From NCBI GenBank assembly GCA_036279295.1, contig DASUJK010000395.1:1-29629 (forward strand): a stretch of 29,629 nt of DNA. The letters are read 5' to 3'. A program made the position numbers and the translations under genes. The notes below the pieces were generated by a model, which ran no database searches, was not told the DNA's origin, and was given only the letters and a program-made list of their open reading frames with translations. This document shows, in pieces, positions 7,674-14,631 of the stretch. Position 1 is the stretch's first letter, and each line of letters starts with the position of its first letter. The DNA is from DATEPR01 sp036279295 (lineage in GTDB: Bacteria > Actinomycetota > Actinomycetes > Mycobacteriales > Pseudonocardiaceae).

Positions 7674-8330
7674 CTGGCGCACGCTCGTCACGATGGTGTC
7701 CAGGTCGTGCTGGTCGACGTTCGTACTGAACGCGATCAGCACGACCGCCTGGTGTCGGGCTGGATTCGGCAGCGCGAACACGTCGACCAACCCGGCCGAG
7801 CCACAGCCCCGCGCGTGCGCGGTGACAAGTGAGCCGGTGATGCCGTCGTCGGTGACCGAGCGCGGGCTGTCCACGGTCGCCTGCCCGAACACGGCGTCGG
7901 CGACATGCTTCGCCGTGTCGGCCGCGGTGGCCGCCGTCGTGGCCAACTCCGGCACTGTGCCCGCACCCGAGCCCGTGCAGGCGTTGTTGGCCGGGCCGGC
8001 CAGCATCGTCATGGCGAGCTGCCACGTGCCGTCGTGCAGCTGCCTGCCCTGACCGATGTCGGACACCTGCCAGTCGGGCGGCACGTCGTAGGCGATCGTC
8101 CCGGTGTCGCCGACCACGGCATGCCAGCCGGGCACGCGGGCCGGCACCGACTGCCGATCGCTGGTCGGAGTCGCCGCGTGGTAGCTCCGGTCCACCAGGA
8201 TCTGGGCCACGATGATGCTGGCCACCACGAGCACGAAAACGGCCGCCAGCAACGGTTTCCGGCTCCGTCGCCGACGTGCCGGGCGGACCGGGTCGACGGT
8301 GCGGGCCGGTGGGATCTCGTCGTCCGGCAT
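7659..8330 (-). CDS. Membrane-anchored protein of unknown function (paralogue A)
   Basis: 223 residues. A basic cytoplasmic N-terminus (RPARRRRSRK) precedes one membrane helix (LLAAVFVLVVASIIVAQIL, about 29-47), and the rest should lie outside the membrane. The outer part has PGW, then YDVPPDWQV, two cysteines (NACTG and GCGSAG) and a final DLDTIVTSVRQLP. The same order of motifs occurs in the protein at 9044-9853, so the two are very likely homologues; I think they belong to a DUF8017-like actinobacterial family but cannot confirm this. The two Cys may form a disulfide. The gene is 18 nt from the HAD phosphatase gene upstream. A TACCCT box 7 nt before ATG 8330 suggests it also has its own leaderless start. 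Confidence 0.75.
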   Translation of the reverse strand: MPDDEIPPARTVDPVRPARRRRSRKPLLAAVFVLVVASIIVAQILVDRSYHAATPTSDRQSVPARVPGWHAVVGDTGTIAYDVPPDWQVSDIGQGRQLHDGTWQLAMTMLAGPANNACTGSGAGTVPELATTAATAADTAKHVADAVFGQATVDSPRSVTDDGITGSLVTAHARGCGSAGLVDVFALPNPARHQAVVLIAFSTNVDQHDLDTIVTSVRQLPAH

Positions 8331-8337
8331 GCCTGGC

Positions 8338-8343
8338 AGGGTA
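8338..8343 (-). promoter_or_regulatory. -10 box of a leaderless transcript, paralogue A
   Basis: TACCCT (minus strand) lies 7 nt before ATG 8330, within the 18-nt gap after the HAD gene. There is no Shine-Dalgarno sequence in the gap. Confidence 0.4.
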
Positions 8344-8348
8344 GGGGA

Positions 8349-9029
8349 TCAGGGCAGGATCGCGGCCAGTACGCGTGCGGTGTCACCCAGGTCGGGTAGC
8401 ACAGCGTGCGCGCCCGCGGCCACCAGCGCGTCGTGCGAGTAGCTGCCGGTCGCCACCCCGACCGCCCTGGCCTGGTGCGCGAGAGCTGCCCGCACGTCGT
8501 GCGGGGTGTCGCCGACCACGACCACGGCGAAGTCACCGTCGTGCCGGCCGCGGGTGCCGGCCAGCGCGTCGGCGACCAGGACCGACCGGTCATGGGATGA
8601 TCCGCCGTACCCGCCGATGTCCAGGTCCAGGTACTCACTCAGGCCGAACGTGTCGACCTTGAACCCGGCGATCGGCCGCAGGTTCCCGGTGACCAGCGTC
8701 TGCACCACCTCCGGTCGCGCGGCCAGCTCCTTCAACACCTCGGGCACCCCGGGCAGCACGACGCCGACATCGGCCATCCGCTGCCGGTCGGCGTCGGCGA
8801 TCCGCACCGCGGCGGCGTGCAGTTGGTCGATCAGCTCGTCTGTCGGTTCGACTCCGACATCGGCCAACAGGCGCATCGCGATCCAGCGATCGGTCCGGCC
8901 GCCGAACGGCGGGGTCTCGGCCGCGCTTGTGCCGGTCACCTCGAACAGCGCCTGTTGAAACCAGCTGCCACCCAGCCTGCGCAGGTCCAACAGGGTCAGG
9001 TCGATGTCCCACAACACGAGCGTGCGCAC
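8349..9029 (-). CDS. HAD-superfamily hydrolase, phosphoglycolate phosphatase-like
   Basis: 226 residues. HAD motif I is WDIDLTLL (DxDxT, about residues 8-12, giving nucleophile and acid/base Asp); motif II is LVTGNL near 112; a conserved Lys in AGFKVDTFGL is likely motif III; motif IV is VVGDTPHD near 172. A helical cap of the C1 type lies between motifs I and II (about 15-85), as in Gph-like small-molecule phosphatases. The substrate is unknown; a sugar or glycolate phosphate is the usual guess. GTG 9029 has AGGAGG (9035-9040) 5 nt upstream. It sits between two related membrane-anchored proteins with gaps of 14 and 18 nt, so all are probably cotranscribed. Confidence 0.88.
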   Translation of the reverse strand: MRTLVLWDIDLTLLDLRRLGGSWFQQALFEVTGTSAAETPPFGGRTDRWIAMRLLADVGVEPTDELIDQLHAAAVRIADADRQRMADVGVVLPGVPEVLKELAARPEVVQTLVTGNLRPIAGFKVDTFGLSEYLDLDIGGYGGSSHDRSVLVADALAGTRGRHDGDFAVVVVGDTPHDVRAALAHQARAVGVATGSYSHDALVAAGAHAVLPDLGDTARVLAAILP

Positions 9030-9043
9030 GTCGGCCTCCTGGC

Positions 9044-9853
9044 TCAGCTGGTCGGGTATGCCGTGGCGACGATGGACCGCAACTCGCTGTCGGTGGCCGG
9101 GGCCGGGCTCGCCGGTCCGCCCGCCACGTCGGCGTTGACCAGCAGCACGCCGTCATGATCCGCGAACTGGAGCACGAACACCAGTATCTCGCCCTGGCTG
9201 GCCAGGCACGGATCGACGTGCTGCGTCGCCGTCGCGCGCACCAGGGCGCCAGGTACGGGCTTGCCGGCCTTCGTCCTGCGCCGCACCGGTTGGGCGGCGC
9301 CGATCGTGATCTTGGGCAGTGTGTCGCCGGTCGCGTAGTACTGCATCGCCGCTGCCTGTGCGATGGCGATGGCGAGATCGCCGGGGTCGGCCCTTGGTGC
9401 CGAACCGCTGCCCAACACCCCGCGCAGCAGCCGTTCCACCGGCTTGCCGCAGGTGTACGCGGTCCGCTCGGCGCCCTGCGCGAGGTTCACCGGCCCGACG
9501 GTGCCGAGCCGCGGATTCACCGTCCACATGGTGGGCGGGATCTGGTAGGACAGCCCGCTGGCCGGGTTCGTCAGCGTCGACCAGCCGGGTTTCGGCGTCA
9601 GCGGGACGACGGGTGTCGAACTGGTGCTCGGCGGTGCCGAGATCCGGCTCGGTGCGTGCGCTGCCACCGCACTGCCGGACACCGTGTCGTCGCCGCCGGT
9701 CAGCACGATCGCCGCGGCCGCACCCAACAGCGTGACGGCCGACAACACCGCAGCCGCGAGCCAGGACGGCCGCCTGCTCTGCCGGGCATGCCGCGGCCCG
9801 CTGCTTCGCCGGCCGGAGCCACCGGGCTGCCGACCCGGTGCGCGGGAACTCAC
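9044..9853 (-). CDS. Membrane-anchored protein of unknown function (paralogue B)
   Basis: 269 residues. The N-terminus is Ser/Arg/Gly-rich, followed by a membrane helix (WLAAAVLSAVTLLGAAAAIVL, about 30-50), a Pro/Ser/Thr spacer and an outer domain. PGW is followed by LSYQIPPTMWTV, a Cys in AYTCGKP, PGALVRATAT, a second Cys in DPCLASQGEILVFVLQF, and a closing DSELRSIVATAYP. This order matches the protein at 7659-8330, so I read them as diverged copies. An in-frame GTG 9853 is used as start; no ribosome site is seen, but TACTGT (9860-9865) stands 6 nt upstream. A 6-bp hairpin (9869-9883, GGCCGG-CGA-CCGGCC) lies just before that box. Function unknown. Confidence 0.75.
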   Translation of the reverse strand: MSSRAPGRQPGGSGRRSSGPRHARQSRRPSWLAAAVLSAVTLLGAAAAIVLTGGDDTVSGSAVAAHAPSRISAPPSTSSTPVVPLTPKPGWSTLTNPASGLSYQIPPTMWTVNPRLGTVGPVNLAQGAERTAYTCGKPVERLLRGVLGSGSAPRADPGDLAIAIAQAAAMQYYATGDTLPKITIGAAQPVRRRTKAGKPVPGALVRATATQHVDPCLASQGEILVFVLQFADHDGVLLVNADVAGGPASPAPATDSELRSIVATAYPTS

Positions 9854-9859
9854 GGACCG

Positions 9860-9865
9860 ACAGTA
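9860..9865 (-). promoter_or_regulatory. -10 box of a leaderless transcript, paralogue B
   Basis: TACTGT on the minus strand ends 6 nt before GTG 9853; no Shine-Dalgarno sequence is present. Confidence 0.4.
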
Positions 9866-9884
9866 TCCGGCCGGCGACCGGCCG

Positions 9885-10295
9885 TCAGCCGGCCAGGAAG
9901 CTCAACCGGACGTGGCGAACGGGGTTGTCGACGTTGGTGTCCACCAGACAGATCGACTGCCAGGTGCCCAGCGCCAGCCTGCCGCCGAGCACCGGGATGC
10001 TGGCGTAGGGCGGCAGCAGCGCCGGCAGCACGTGATCGCGGCCGTGGCCCGGCGAGCCGTGCCGGTGTCGCCACTGCCGACCGGGTGGCAGCAGTTCGCG
10101 CAGCACCGCGAGCAGGTCGTCGTCGCTGCCCGCGCCGGTCTCCAGCACGGCCAGTCCAGCGGTCGCGTGCGGCACCCAGACGTGCAGTAGACCGTCGCTG
10201 ACCTGGGCGTCCGCCACGAACCGGACGCACGTGTCGGTCAGGTCGCGCACCACCTCGGCGCCACCCGTGCGGATCTCGATCTCCTGGCTGAGCAT
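9885..10295 (-). CDS. yjbQ: YjbQ/UPF0047-family enzyme (secondary thiamine-phosphate synthase type)
   Basis: 136 residues, the family length. Typical signatures are HVWVPHATAGLAVLETG (about 40-56) and, near the end, LLPPYASIPVLGGRLALGTWQSICLVDTN and VRHVRLSF; the His and Glu of the first motif and the His residues of HRHGSPGHGRDH form the metal-bound pocket in the family. Members have weak thiamine-phosphate synthase activity in vitro; the true role is not settled. ATG 10295 is preferred since TACGGT ends 6 nt before it; GTG 10298 is the longer option. It is the first gene of a four-gene minus-strand cluster and is divergent from the gene at 10381. Confidence 0.88.
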   Translation of the reverse strand: MLSQEIEIRTGGAEVVRDLTDTCVRFVADAQVSDGLLHVWVPHATAGLAVLETGAGSDDDLLAVLRELLPPGRQWRHRHGSPGHGRDHVLPALLPPYASIPVLGGRLALGTWQSICLVDTNVDNPVRHVRLSFLAG

Positions 10296-10301
10296 CACCT
10301 C

Positions 10302-10307
10302 ACCGTA
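10302..10307 (-). promoter_or_regulatory. -10 box of leaderless yjbQ transcript
   Basis: TACGGT (minus strand) lies 6 nt before ATG 10295. The same hexamer followed by G occurs in the opposite orientation at 10367-10373 before the divergent gene. No convincing -35 box. Confidence 0.45.
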
Positions 10308-10343
10308 GGACGCCGATTCGCACGCCCGGACGCGGCAGTGGGT

Positions 10344-10381
10344 GTGACCCGGTCACGGTCACCCGTTACGGTGGTGAACTG
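10344..10381 (+). promoter_or_regulatory. Promoter with palindromic -35 region, leaderless start
   Basis: GTGACC (10344-10349) as -35, a 17-nt spacer and TACGGT (10367-10372) as -10, then 8 nt to GTG 10381. The -35 is the left half of a perfect inverted repeat, GTGACC-C-GGTCAC (10344-10356), followed by another GGTCAC (10358-10363). Such a palindrome over the -35 would suit a repressor or activator site. Confidence 0.55.
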
Positions 10382-11181
10382 TGTCGGAGCCCTATGACTA
10401 CCGTGGCCAAGCGCCGTCCCAGGCCGGTCGGCCCCAGGGGTGGGCCGGCACGTCCAGGATGCCGACGCAAGCGCTTGGCGCTCCACCGCCCGACCTGCAG
10501 CCGAGCAGCGACTACCGGCCCTACGGCCAACCCGACCGGCCATCCGGCAACCGTGGCTCCGGTGGCTTCGGCAAGGACCGCTCCAAGCTGCTGGACTACG
10601 CGCTCAAGGGTCTCGGCCTGGTCGGCGTCGCCCTGGTTTCCGGCTTCCTGTGGTTTCTGATCCGTAACAATCCGGCTACGCCGGCGCGGGCGCAGACGAG
10701 CCCACCTGCCTCCCAGACCGGGCTGTACGCGTTCCAGGCCTACAACAACGCCAGCACCGTGACCGACTGCACGGACCACGCCTCGGACAAGGTCAAGAAC
10801 TACCTGGCCGCACACCCGTGCGTGTCGCTGACCAGGTCACTGTTCACGGCGTCGGTGGCCGGGCAGAAGGTCGTCACGTCGGTCGCCGTGGTGCGGATGG
10901 ACAGCGCGGCCTCGGCGGTGGCGCTGCGCAAGATCAGCGACGGCAACGGCACCGGCCACGTGCACGACCTGGTAGAGGACGGTGTGGTGATCCCGGGCGG
11001 ACCACACTCGCTGCAGAACGCGGGCTACTTCTCGAAGGTCAAGGGTGCTCGACTGATCATCGTGATGACCGAGTACGTGGACGGCAACGCGGACACCAAG
11101 ACCAACCTGGACGCCAACGACACCACGTTGCGCGGGGTCAGCTCGGACGCCGCGAAGCAGGGCCTCGGCGGCTCCGGCTGA
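10381..11181 (+). CDS. Predicted membrane-anchored protein, unknown function
   Basis: 266 residues. The first 70 are rich in Pro, Gly, Gln and Ser (cytoplasmic, disordered), followed by a basic stretch and one membrane helix (GLVGVALVSGFLWFLI, about 79-94). The remainder, probably outside the membrane, begins with a short Thr/Pro/Ser linker, contains two cysteines (TDCTDH, HPCVSL) and a compact alpha/beta-looking segment (VVTSVAVVRMDSAASAVALRKI, ARLIIVMTEYVDG). I do not recognise a named domain. Start GTG 10381 is 8 nt after a -10 box and has no ribosome site. It ends 7 nt before the convergent ferritin-like protein gene. Two further start codons are not seen nearby, so the start is fairly sure. 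Confidence 0.75.
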   Translation: MSEPYDYRGQAPSQAGRPQGWAGTSRMPTQALGAPPPDLQPSSDYRPYGQPDRPSGNRGSGGFGKDRSKLLDYALKGLGLVGVALVSGFLWFLIRNNPATPARAQTSPPASQTGLYAFQAYNNASTVTDCTDHASDKVKNYLAAHPCVSLTRSLFTASVAGQKVVTSVAVVRMDSAASAVALRKISDGNGTGHVHDLVEDGVVIPGGPHSLQNAGYFSKVKGARLIIVMTEYVDGNADTKTNLDANDTTLRGVSSDAAKQGLGGSG

Positions 11182-11200
11182 TCTATTGTCAGGCCGAGGC
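11162..11200. terminator. Inverted repeat across convergent gene ends
   Basis: GCCTCGGC (11162-11169) pairs perfectly with GCCGAGGC (11193-11200); within it CTGA (11078+100, i.e. 11178-11181) pairs with TCAG (11189-11192) around a 7-nt loop, leaving an 8-nt bulge on one side. It spans both stop codons of two convergent genes that are 7 nt apart, so it may terminate both. No U-tract. Confidence 0.4.
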
Positions 11201-12277
11201 GCCGGGCATCGCGATCGACGCCGGTGACTGCCCGGCCAGCCTGCGCCACCTGGTCTGCCGCACGGCCGAGTCGACCAGCGCGGCCAGTGCCGCACTCCGC
11301 AGGTCCGGGTCGTCGGTGCGTTCCAGTACCGAGCGCCACCCCACCGTGGCATCCGACTCGGCGATCGCCATCGCCGTCAACGCTGACCGCTGATCGGTCA
11401 CCGGTGAGGGCACCAGGTACGCGGGCTGGGCGGGCTGTGGCGTGATCTCCCCCGAGGTCAGCCGCTGTTCCGTACCGTCGCGCAGGTTCTGCACCGCGTT
11501 CATCGCGGCGACGATCTCGGTGGTCACCGACGCGTTCACGAACGCGCTCGCCGTGCCGTAGAGCCACAGCGCCGCGTTCTCGGCGGACAACGCGTGCTGC
11601 AGGGCGGCGGCCGTGTCACTGGCCAGTGGACCGTTGTCCGCCGACGGTGCGGTGGAGGCCACGGCGGTCGGCGGGGCCGCCGCGGTCGACGTGGTCCCGC
11701 TCAGTGTTGCCGAGCCGCCGGACTGGGCGGGGCTGGCCGATGTCGCCGACGTGACCGTGATCGGCGCGCTGTCCAAGGCCTCGGCCAGGCTCGCGCAACC
11801 GGCCGCGACAGAGCCGACCAGGCCGGTCCGGTAGCGCGGCAGCTTCGGCAGCAGCGCGGCCGCTTGTCGTTGTGCGGTAACCAGATCCTTGGTCAATTGA
11901 GCGGTCACGGTCGACTCGTCGGGCAGCTTCGGCTTCGGAGTGGCGCCGGCCGTGGTGGTCGGCGGCGCGCTGCCCGGCACGACGCCCGCGGCGCGGTTCA
12001 CCTCGGCCCGCAGTGCTGCCGCCTGCTGCTGCCGGACCATCGCGATCACCGCCAGCGTGGCTCCGTTGTCGGCGAACGCCGCCGCTGCCGCCTTCGCGTC
12101 GGTCGCGTCCTTGGTGGCCGCGTTCAGCATGGGCTGCAACGGATCGGGTGGCGGTGGTGTCGGGGTGCTGGTGCACGCCGCGACCAGCGGTCCGGCCACG
12201 GCGACCAGCGCGCCCGCTCGTAGCAGCGTCCGCCTGCTCATCGCTCGCCCGCCGGAGCCCCCGTCAGCGCTGCGCAC
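11189..12277 (-). CDS. Exported ferritin-like (DUF4439) protein with Tat/lipoprotein signal
   Basis: 362 residues. The signal region has a twin-arginine motif SRRTLL (13-18), a hydrophobic stretch (AGALVAVAGPLVA) and a lipobox VAAC, so it is probably a Tat-exported lipoprotein. After a TPTPPPPDP linker there is a helical segment rich in Ala and Gln (about 45-160), a Ser/Thr/Ala linker, and a C-terminal four-helix domain (about 215-350; LQHALSAENAALWLYGTA, ALTAMAIAESDATVGWRSVLER) that matches DUF4439, a ferritin-like fold. Metal binding is not assured. GTG 12277 is chosen because GGGAGG (12283-12288) lies 5 nt upstream; ATG 12241 just before the twin Arg is the alternative. A gene of this type next to rimP and proS is also found in mycobacteria. 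Confidence 0.8.
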   Translation of the reverse strand: MRSADGGSGGRAMSRRTLLRAGALVAVAGPLVAACTSTPTPPPPDPLQPMLNAATKDATDAKAAAAAFADNGATLAVIAMVRQQQAAALRAEVNRAAGVVPGSAPPTTTAGATPKPKLPDESTVTAQLTKDLVTAQRQAAALLPKLPRYRTGLVGSVAAGCASLAEALDSAPITVTSATSASPAQSGGSATLSGTTSTAAAPPTAVASTAPSADNGPLASDTAAALQHALSAENAALWLYGTASAFVNASVTTEIVAAMNAVQNLRDGTEQRLTSGEITPQPAQPAYLVPSPVTDQRSALTAMAIAESDATVGWRSVLERTDDPDLRSAALAALVDSAVRQTRWRRLAGQSPASIAMPGASA

Positions 12278-12360
12278 AGGCCCCTCCCTCGCCGGTGTCG
12301 GTGACCGTGCGTGTGCGGCAGACCGCGCGGTCGCAAGCCATCATCCTGCCAGGCGGCATC

Positions 12361-12383
12361 CGGCCGTCCCGGTCGGACGGCCG
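12361..12383. other. Perfect 9-bp hairpin in the rimP upstream region
   Basis: CGGCCGTCC (12361-12369) and GGACGGCCG (12375-12383) pair fully around a 5-nt CGGTC loop. It lies between the divergent ferritin-like gene and rimP. It may be a protein site or an RNA hairpin; role unknown. Confidence 0.4.
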
Positions 12384-12420
12384 CTGGTCCTCTCCACCCT
12401 GCCGATTCCGGCTGACGCGA

Positions 12421-12482
12421 TACGCTGGGCGACCACGGCCGGCGAATGCACGTCGGCCGTGGTCGGCGTGCATTCGGCCGAC
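12421..12482 (+). promoter_or_regulatory. rimP operon leader with overlapping alternative stems
   Basis: A possible -10 box TACGCT (12421-12426) would start transcription near 12433. Directly after it come three stems: A, GACCACGGCCG (12431-12441) with CGGCCGTGGTC (12454-12464), 11 bp; B, CGAATGCAC (12443-12451, in the loop of A) with GTGCATTCG (12468-12476), 9 bp; C, GTCGGCCG (12452-12459) with CGGCCGAC (12475-12482), 8 bp. A and C share bases and exclude each other. The rimP ribosome site is at 12496-12500. This is a candidate RNA switch; no family is recognised. Confidence 0.45.
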
Positions 12483-12505
12483 AGGAACGCCAGACAGGAG
12501 CGACA

Positions 12506-13072
12506 GTGCCCAGCGAGCAGCACGGCGGTACCCCGGCGGGTGCGCAAGACGCGCTCGCCGGTCGACTGCGGCCCGTGGTCGCGGACGCGGTCGCCGGGCT
12601 CGGCTTCGACCTGGACTCGCTCGACGTGCAGACGGCCGGTCGCCGCAAACTGCTCAAGGTCGTGGTGGACGCCGACGACGGGGTCGAACTCGACCTGCTG
12701 TCCGGCGTCAGCAGGGCCGTGTCGGCGACGCTGGACGAGCACGACGAGATCCTCGGTGGCCCGTACACCCTGGAGGTCACATCCCCAGGGGTGGACCGGC
12801 CGCTGACCAGGCCCCGGCACTGGCGGCGGGCGAAGCTGCGGCTGGTCCGCATCCGGCCGCACGACGGTGCCGAGTTCACCGCCCGCGTCGGCACCGCCGA
12901 TGACAACGGCGTCGAGCTGCTGGTGGCCGGCAAGCTCCGCCGCGTGGAGTACCGCACCGTGGCCAGGGCCGCGGTGGAAGTGGAGTTCCGGCAGCCGCCG
13001 GCCGCCGAACTGCTGATGCTGGAACACGGCGGGCAGCAGGCGGAGAAGGACGCGAAGGAGGAGTCGAGGTGA
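12506..13072 (+). CDS. rimP: Ribosome maturation factor RimP
   Basis: 188 residues, at the upper end of the family range because of a short charged tail (EHGGQQAEKDAKEESR). The N-terminal domain (VVADAVAGLGFDLDSLDV... KLLKVVVDADDGVELDLLSGVSRAVSATLDE) and the signature GPYTLEVTSPGVDRPLTRPRHWRR are clear. RimP binds the free 30S subunit and helps S12-dependent maturation of its head region. GTG 12506 follows AGGAG (12496-12500) by 5 nt. Its stop overlaps the nusA start by GTGA, so the pair is translationally coupled; it is the first gene of a six-gene operon for transcription and translation factors. Confidence 0.93.
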   Translation: MPSEQHGGTPAGAQDALAGRLRPVVADAVAGLGFDLDSLDVQTAGRRKLLKVVVDADDGVELDLLSGVSRAVSATLDEHDEILGGPYTLEVTSPGVDRPLTRPRHWRRAKLRLVRIRPHDGAEFTARVGTADDNGVELLVAGKLRRVEYRTVARAAVEVEFRQPPAAELLMLEHGGQQAEKDAKEESR

Positions 13073-14118
13073 ACGTCGACATCGCCGCGCTGCGGGCGAT
13101 CGAGCGCGACAAGGACATCCCCTTCGAGACGGTCATGGAAGCCATCGAGACGGCGCTGCTCACCGCGTACAAGCACACCGAGGGGCACCACCCGCACGCC
13201 AAGATCGACATCGACAGGAAGTCCGGTGTGGTGCGGGTGCTGGCCCAGGAGGTCGGCCCGGAGGGCGAGGTCACCGAGGAGTGGGACGACACCCCGGAGG
13301 GGTTCGGCCGGATCGCGGCGACCACCGCGCGGCAGGTGATCCTGCAGCGGTTGCGGGACGCCGAGCACGAGCGCACGTTCGGTGAGTTCTCCGCCAAGGA
13401 GGGCGAGCTGATCGCCGGTGTCGTGCAGCGGGACGCCAGGGCGAACCAGCGCGGCATGGTGGTCGTGCAGCTCGGTGACATCGAAGGTGTGCTGCCCCCC
13501 GGTGAGCAGGTGCCGGGCGAGCGCTACGACCACGGCACCCGGATCAAGTGCTACGTCGTCGGTGTGGCCCGTGGCTCACGTGGGACGCAGATCACGTTGT
13601 CCCGCACGCATCCCAACCTGGTGCGCAGGCTGTTCGCGTTGGAGGTGCCCGAGATCGCCGACGGCACCGTCGAGATTCCGGCCGTGGCACGGGAAGCGGG
13701 CCACCGGTCGAAGATCGCGGTGCGGTCCACCGTGTCGGGCGTGAACGCCAAGGGCGCGTGTATCGGGCCGATGGGTGCCCGGGTACGCAATGTGATGAGC
13801 GAGCTGACCGGCGAGAAGATCGACATCATCGACTTCGCCGACGATCCGGCCACGTTCGTCGGCAACGCGCTGTCGCCCGCCAAGGTGATCTCGGTCGAGG
13901 TGGTGGACGAGAAAGGCAAGGCCGCCCGGGTCGTCGTGCCGGACTTCCAGCTGTCGCTGGCCATCGGCAAGGAAGGCCAGAACGCGCGCCTCGCCGCCCG
14001 GCTGACCGGCTGGAAGATCGACATCCGCAGCGACTCGGCGCCCGTCGCCCAGCATGACGACCCGGCTACCCCTGGTCACGACGAGCCGGTGCCCGGTGTC
14101 GTCGGCGGGGAATCGTAG
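13069..14118 (+). CDS. nusA: Transcription termination/antitermination protein NusA
   Basis: 349 residues, the short actinobacterial form without C-terminal acidic repeats. Domains: N-terminal RNA polymerase-binding domain (about 1-110), S1 domain (GVVQRDARANQRGMVVVQLGDIEGVLP, about 115-185), KH1 (HRSKIAVRSTVSG... GACIGPMGARV, about 205-265) and KH2 (LAIGKEGQNARLAARLTGWKIDI, about 300-325). NusA binds polymerase and nascent RNA, affects pausing and termination, and in rRNA operons works with NusB/E/G. GTG 13069 is preceded by GAAGGAGGAG and overlaps the rimP stop by 4 nt. A short Pro/Asp-rich tail follows KH2. Confidence 0.96.
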   Translation: MNVDIAALRAIERDKDIPFETVMEAIETALLTAYKHTEGHHPHAKIDIDRKSGVVRVLAQEVGPEGEVTEEWDDTPEGFGRIAATTARQVILQRLRDAEHERTFGEFSAKEGELIAGVVQRDARANQRGMVVVQLGDIEGVLPPGEQVPGERYDHGTRIKCYVVGVARGSRGTQITLSRTHPNLVRRLFALEVPEIADGTVEIPAVAREAGHRSKIAVRSTVSGVNAKGACIGPMGARVRNVMSELTGEKIDIIDFADDPATFVGNALSPAKVISVEVVDEKGKAARVVVPDFQLSLAIGKEGQNARLAARLTGWKIDIRSDSAPVAQHDDPATPGHDEPVPGVVGGES

Positions 14119-14183
14119 CCCAGTCGTTGCCTGCTCGTTGCTCGTTGCGCGTGATCCGGTTCGGTGTGCGGACTGCCAGGAGA

Positions 14184-14189
14184 TAGACT
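14184..14189 (+). promoter_or_regulatory. -10 box of an internal leaderless promoter before ylxR
   Basis: TAGACT lies 7 nt before GTG 14197. The nearest Shine-Dalgarno-like AGGAG (14178-14182) is 14 nt away, too far to serve well. This would give ylxR-infB a promoter separate from the rimP leader. Confidence 0.45.
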
Positions 14190-14196
14190 GGACACG

Positions 14197-14514
14197 GTGC
14201 GACGTCATCGACAGGTCCCCGCGCGTCTCGGCCCCGTCCGAACATGCGTGGGTTGCCGTGTCGCGACGTTGTCCACCGAGTTGCTGCGTGTGGTGGTCGT
14301 GTCGGGCGCCGTGGTGCCCGATCCCGAGCGCCGGCGGCCCGGTCGTGGAGCCTGGCTCCACGCCCAACCGGACTGCCTGCGAACCGCGCACCGGCGCCGG
14401 GCGTTCGCCAGGGCGTTTCGACTGCCCGGCCCGCCGGACGTCGAGCCGGTTCGGGCACACCTCGCGGAGTTGCTCGGCGTGAGCGTCGACGTGGGAGCCT
14501 CCCACGTTCGGTAA
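14197..14514 (+). CDS. ylxR: YlxR/RnpM-family RNA-binding protein
   Basis: 105 residues. The family signature RTCVGCR (about 15-21) and GRGAWLHAQPDCLRTAHRRRAFARAFR (about 49-75) are present; the basic patch binds RNA. In Bacillus the homologue (RnpM) binds RNase P RNA and reduces its activity; the actinobacterial role is not known to me. The position between nusA and infB is the usual one. GTG 14197 is chosen because homologous proteins begin shortly before RTCVGCR and a TAGACT box is 7 nt upstream; a frame back to 14164 would add 11 residues. The Cys pair differs from typical zinc sites by lacking partners further on. Confidence 0.87.
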   Translation: MRRHRQVPARLGPVRTCVGCRVATLSTELLRVVVVSGAVVPDPERRRPGRGAWLHAQPDCLRTAHRRRAFARAFRLPGPPDVEPVRAHLAELLGVSVDVGASHVR

Positions 14515-14587
14515 GAGGCCAGGGAAGCAGGTCGACCCGTCATGAGTCAGCCGTGAAGCTGAAGCCATGAACGCGCGACGTTAGGAC

Positions 14588-14614
14588 GAGGTCGACGGCC
14601 AGCCCGCCGACCTC
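14588..14614 (+). other. Hairpin in the infB leader
   Basis: GAGGTCG (14588-14594) pairs with CGACCTC (14608-14614), and CGG/CCG extends it past one mismatch. It ends 7 nt before the GAGGAG ribosome site of infB (14622-14627), within the 117-nt ylxR-infB gap, which holds no gene. It may affect infB translation; unproven. Confidence 0.35.
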
Positions 14615-14631
14615 ATCAGATGAGGAGAGCA

